Assembly: GCA_947174225.1 (NCBI GenBank)
Contig: CAMWIF010000095.1
Span: 1 to 8,592, forward strand
Length of the DNA stretch: 8,592 bases
Direction: 5' to 3'
Source of the DNA: an uncultured Porphyromonadaceae bacterium
GTDB taxonomy: Bacteria; Bacteroidota; Bacteroidia; Bacteroidales; Muribaculaceae
In this document: positions 6,549 through 8,592 of the stretch, piece by piece
Layout: each line of letters begins with the position of its first letter
Position numbering within the stretch: the first letter of the stretch is position 1
Program-made: the position numbers and the translations under genes
Notes under the pieces: model-generated
The model's input: the letters and a program-made list of their open reading frames with translations, nothing else
Told to the model about the DNA's origin: nothing
Databases searched by the model: none

Positions 6549-8592
6549 ATGGCAAAGAAATCAAACATATTGCCGGAAGATCCCAGACTTGAACAGATGA
6601 GATCTGTTGCTGCTGAACACGGTGGCAAGTGGACCCTCCTCGATGAAGAGGGCAATATGGTAATCCCCCCTATTTATGATTTTATAAGCGAACCCAACAA
6701 CGGGATCTGTCTTGTATCAAAAGAGGGGAAATATGGCTATGTCCGTACTGACGGAAGCATTATTATAGAACCTACCTACGAAAAAGCTACACGTTTCGAC
6801 AATGGAAGAGCTTCGGTAAAAGTAGATGGAAAGTGGGGCATCATTGACAATAATGGTAAGATGGTGGTAGCTCCGCAGTATGACGACAGCACTTACTTCC
6901 GCGAGGGATTTGCCGTGGTCGAGCAAAATGGTAAATTTGGCTATATCGATATGGAAGGAAACGTTACCATTCCCCCCACATATGAGAAAGCATCAAGGTT
7001 CCAGAACGGTCTGGCACAGATTATGCTCGACGGCAAATACGGTTTTATAAATACTAAAGGAGAAGTCGTTATAGCACCCGCTTTTGAAGGTGTCAAACAA
7101 AGTGTTTTGAGTGGTCCCTGGCAAGAAAATTTTGCAGTTGTCACATCTGACGGAGCGATGGGTATAATTGATACCGCCGGTAGATGGATACTTTCCCCGA
7201 AGTATGCCGGCATAAAACTCTACTTTATGCCTGCTTTTATTCAGGAAATCAATGAGGAAAAGATTGCAAAGTTTGAGGCAGTCCCCGGTGGTTATGGGTT
7301 GATTTCGAATAAAAGAAATATTATTGCTCAACCAATCTTCAAAGATCTGAAGCAATTCAGTGATGGTCTTGCCGCCGCTCAGGATTCTAACGATAAATGG
7401 GGATATATCAACCTTAACGGAGAGTGGGTCATAGCTCCACAATATGATTCTGTCTCCGACTTTAAGGGCGATTTAACAAAGGTGGCAATCAAAAACCGCG
7501 CCTACGTCATTAATCGGGAAGGTAAAGAGGTTGGGGATAGTTTTAAGCGTCTTCGTAGTGTTTACAGCGTGACAGAGGATATTATTCCTGATCGCTATAT
7601 CATAGAACGAAACGGCAAATGGGGTCTCTTTGATGGTAAGTTAAAGGAGATACTGCCGGCAGAATTTGATGATATGGAACGCTGGGGAGACACTCAGCTT
7701 GTCAAAATTTATAAAGATGATAAATATGGCTTGACAGATAGAGACGGTAACGAAATATTACCGGTAAAATACGACTCTATTGATATTGTGAGGGAAGAGG
7801 ATCCCTTAGCAAGTGTGACAGAAATCTGGTACGAAAAATACGGCGCAATCAATGCTGAAGGTAAATGGATAATTCCTCCCGTATATTCCAGCTGCCATGT
7901 GTCTGGAAAGGCAGGCGTCGTCGAAGTGAAGAAAGACAATCTCAGTGGTCTGTTGGATTTGGATGGAAATGAAATACTACCTTGCAGTCTCGAATATATA
8001 TATTACTTTGATGGCGATATGGCAACTGCGAAGAAAGATGGAAAGTATGGCATCTTATCCAACAAGGGAGAATGGGTCATCAACCCTGAGTTTGATGGTA
8101 TAGACATACCATCAGAAGGCTTGGCGCCGGCTCGTAAAGACAGGAAATGGGGATTTGTCAATCAAGACGGTGAATGGGTTATTGATCCGGTATGGGACCG
8201 CACAATTGACGACTTTAAAAACGGGGTAGCGACAGTTATGGATGACTCGAATAAAATTGTAATAATCGACCGTACAGGCAAAGCCCTCACAAAACCTGCC
8301 TCTACAGTGAATGTCTACGAACTAAAGGATGGTATGAGGCGTATCCTTGTGGGCCGTAAATTCGGTTATCTTACAGAGGATGCCAAAATTGCAATAAAGC
8401 CAACCTTTGACGACGCTGAGGACTTCTCTCAAGGTTGGGCACAGGTAAGCCTGAAAGTAGATAAGCAGCCCATGTGGACATTCATTGACCGTGAAGGACG
8501 TTATGGGCAGCTAAATAAGGAGAAAGTTCCCGGATGGGGATACCCAATTACGATGACGGAAAAAGAAAAGATAGCCGTGCTACGCCGTGATG
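6549..8592 (+). CDS. WG-repeat protein, incomplete at the right edge
   Basis: The frame is open from ATG 6549 to the window end (681 full codons, no stop); an in-frame TAA at 6522-6524 supports this start. The protein has no signal peptide (MAKKSNILPEDPRLEQ), so it is predicted to be cytosolic. It is almost wholly WG beta-repeats with the pattern GKWGhI-D-x-GxhVIxPxYDxhxxFxxGhA. The aromatic of the core falls at residues 28, 62, 96, 130, 164, 204, 249, 284, 318, 358, 393, 431, 466, 500, 534, 570, 605 and 643. That makes 18 units, the first five exactly 34 residues apart. Units 1 and 18 carry WT instead of WG; units 6, 9, 13 and 16 have decayed cores. Such repeats form beta-rich scaffolds thought to bind proteins or ligands; no enzyme residues are evident. 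The partner gene is the AAA-like protein upstream. Residues after 650 may begin a different C-terminal region. Confidence 0.9.
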   Translation, partial: MAKKSNILPEDPRLEQMRSVAAEHGGKWTLLDEEGNMVIPPIYDFISEPNNGICLVSKEGKYGYVRTDGSIIIEPTYEKATRFDNGRASVKVDGKWGIIDNNGKMVVAPQYDDSTYFREGFAVVEQNGKFGYIDMEGNVTIPPTYEKASRFQNGLAQIMLDGKYGFINTKGEVVIAPAFEGVKQSVLSGPWQENFAVVTSDGAMGIIDTAGRWILSPKYAGIKLYFMPAFIQEINEEKIAKFEAVPGGYGLISNKRNIIAQPIFKDLKQFSDGLAAAQDSNDKWGYINLNGEWVIAPQYDSVSDFKGDLTKVAIKNRAYVINREGKEVGDSFKRLRSVYSVTEDIIPDRYIIERNGKWGLFDGKLKEILPAEFDDMERWGDTQLVKIYKDDKYGLTDRDGNEILPVKYDSIDIVREEDPLASVTEIWYEKYGAINAEGKWIIPPVYSSCHVSGKAGVVEVKKDNLSGLLDLDGNEILPCSLEYIYYFDGDMATAKKDGKYGILSNKGEWVINPEFDGIDIPSEGLAPARKDRKWGFVNQDGEWVIDPVWDRTIDDFKNGVATVMDDSNKIVIIDRTGKALTKPASTVNVYELKDGMRRILVGRKFGYLTEDAKIAIKPTFDDAEDFSQGWAQVSLKVDKQPMWTFIDREGRYGQLNKEKVPGWGYPITMTEKEKIAVLRRD

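Noticed and set aside
6717..7939. Several minus-strand frames opposite the WG-repeat gene
   Set aside because: They mirror the repeated codons of the WG array, whose + strand frame is open throughout and has clear repeats.

Overview
The window looks like chromosomal DNA of a gut-type Bacteroidales (Bacteroides or Muribaculaceae-like; the genus cannot be fixed from the sequence). The support is a Bacteroidetes-style TAnnTTTG promoter element, starts without a consistent Shine-Dalgarno, a short Bacteroidetes-type lipoprotein signal, and a gene set that matches a mannan pathway described in Bacteroides fragilis.

Positions 1-5395 hold a compact four-gene operon on the + strand. A TAATTTTG promoter element is followed by a GH26 beta-mannanase lipoprotein (150-1247), a GH130 mannosylglucose phosphorylase (1277-2455), a GPH-family sugar/cation symporter (2562-4001) and a cellobiose/mannobiose 2-epimerase (4048-5331), closed by a strong intrinsic terminator (5359-5395). 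The genes form one route: the mannanase releases mannobiose in the periplasm, the symporter imports it, the epimerase turns mannobiose into mannosylglucose, and the phosphorylase splits that into mannose 1-phosphate and glucose.

Positions 5396-5964 contain no convincing protein gene but are dense in structure. An exact TTTG-N20-TAnnTTTG promoter is followed by about 180-235 nt that fold into several good hairpins (candidate non-coding RNA or leader). Then come two tandem 20-bp repeats and a perfect 12-bp inverted repeat, which overlap a second promoter-like sequence placed to drive the next gene.

Positions 5965-8592 hold a second, unrelated unit. A 169-residue protein looks like an AAA+ core that has lost its Walker A motif. 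It is followed by a long WG-repeat protein that runs off the right edge (681 complete codons, at least 18 repeats, no stop). Neither has a signal peptide, so both are predicted to be cytosolic; their function is unknown. This pair and the structured spacer before it are the least explained parts of the window.
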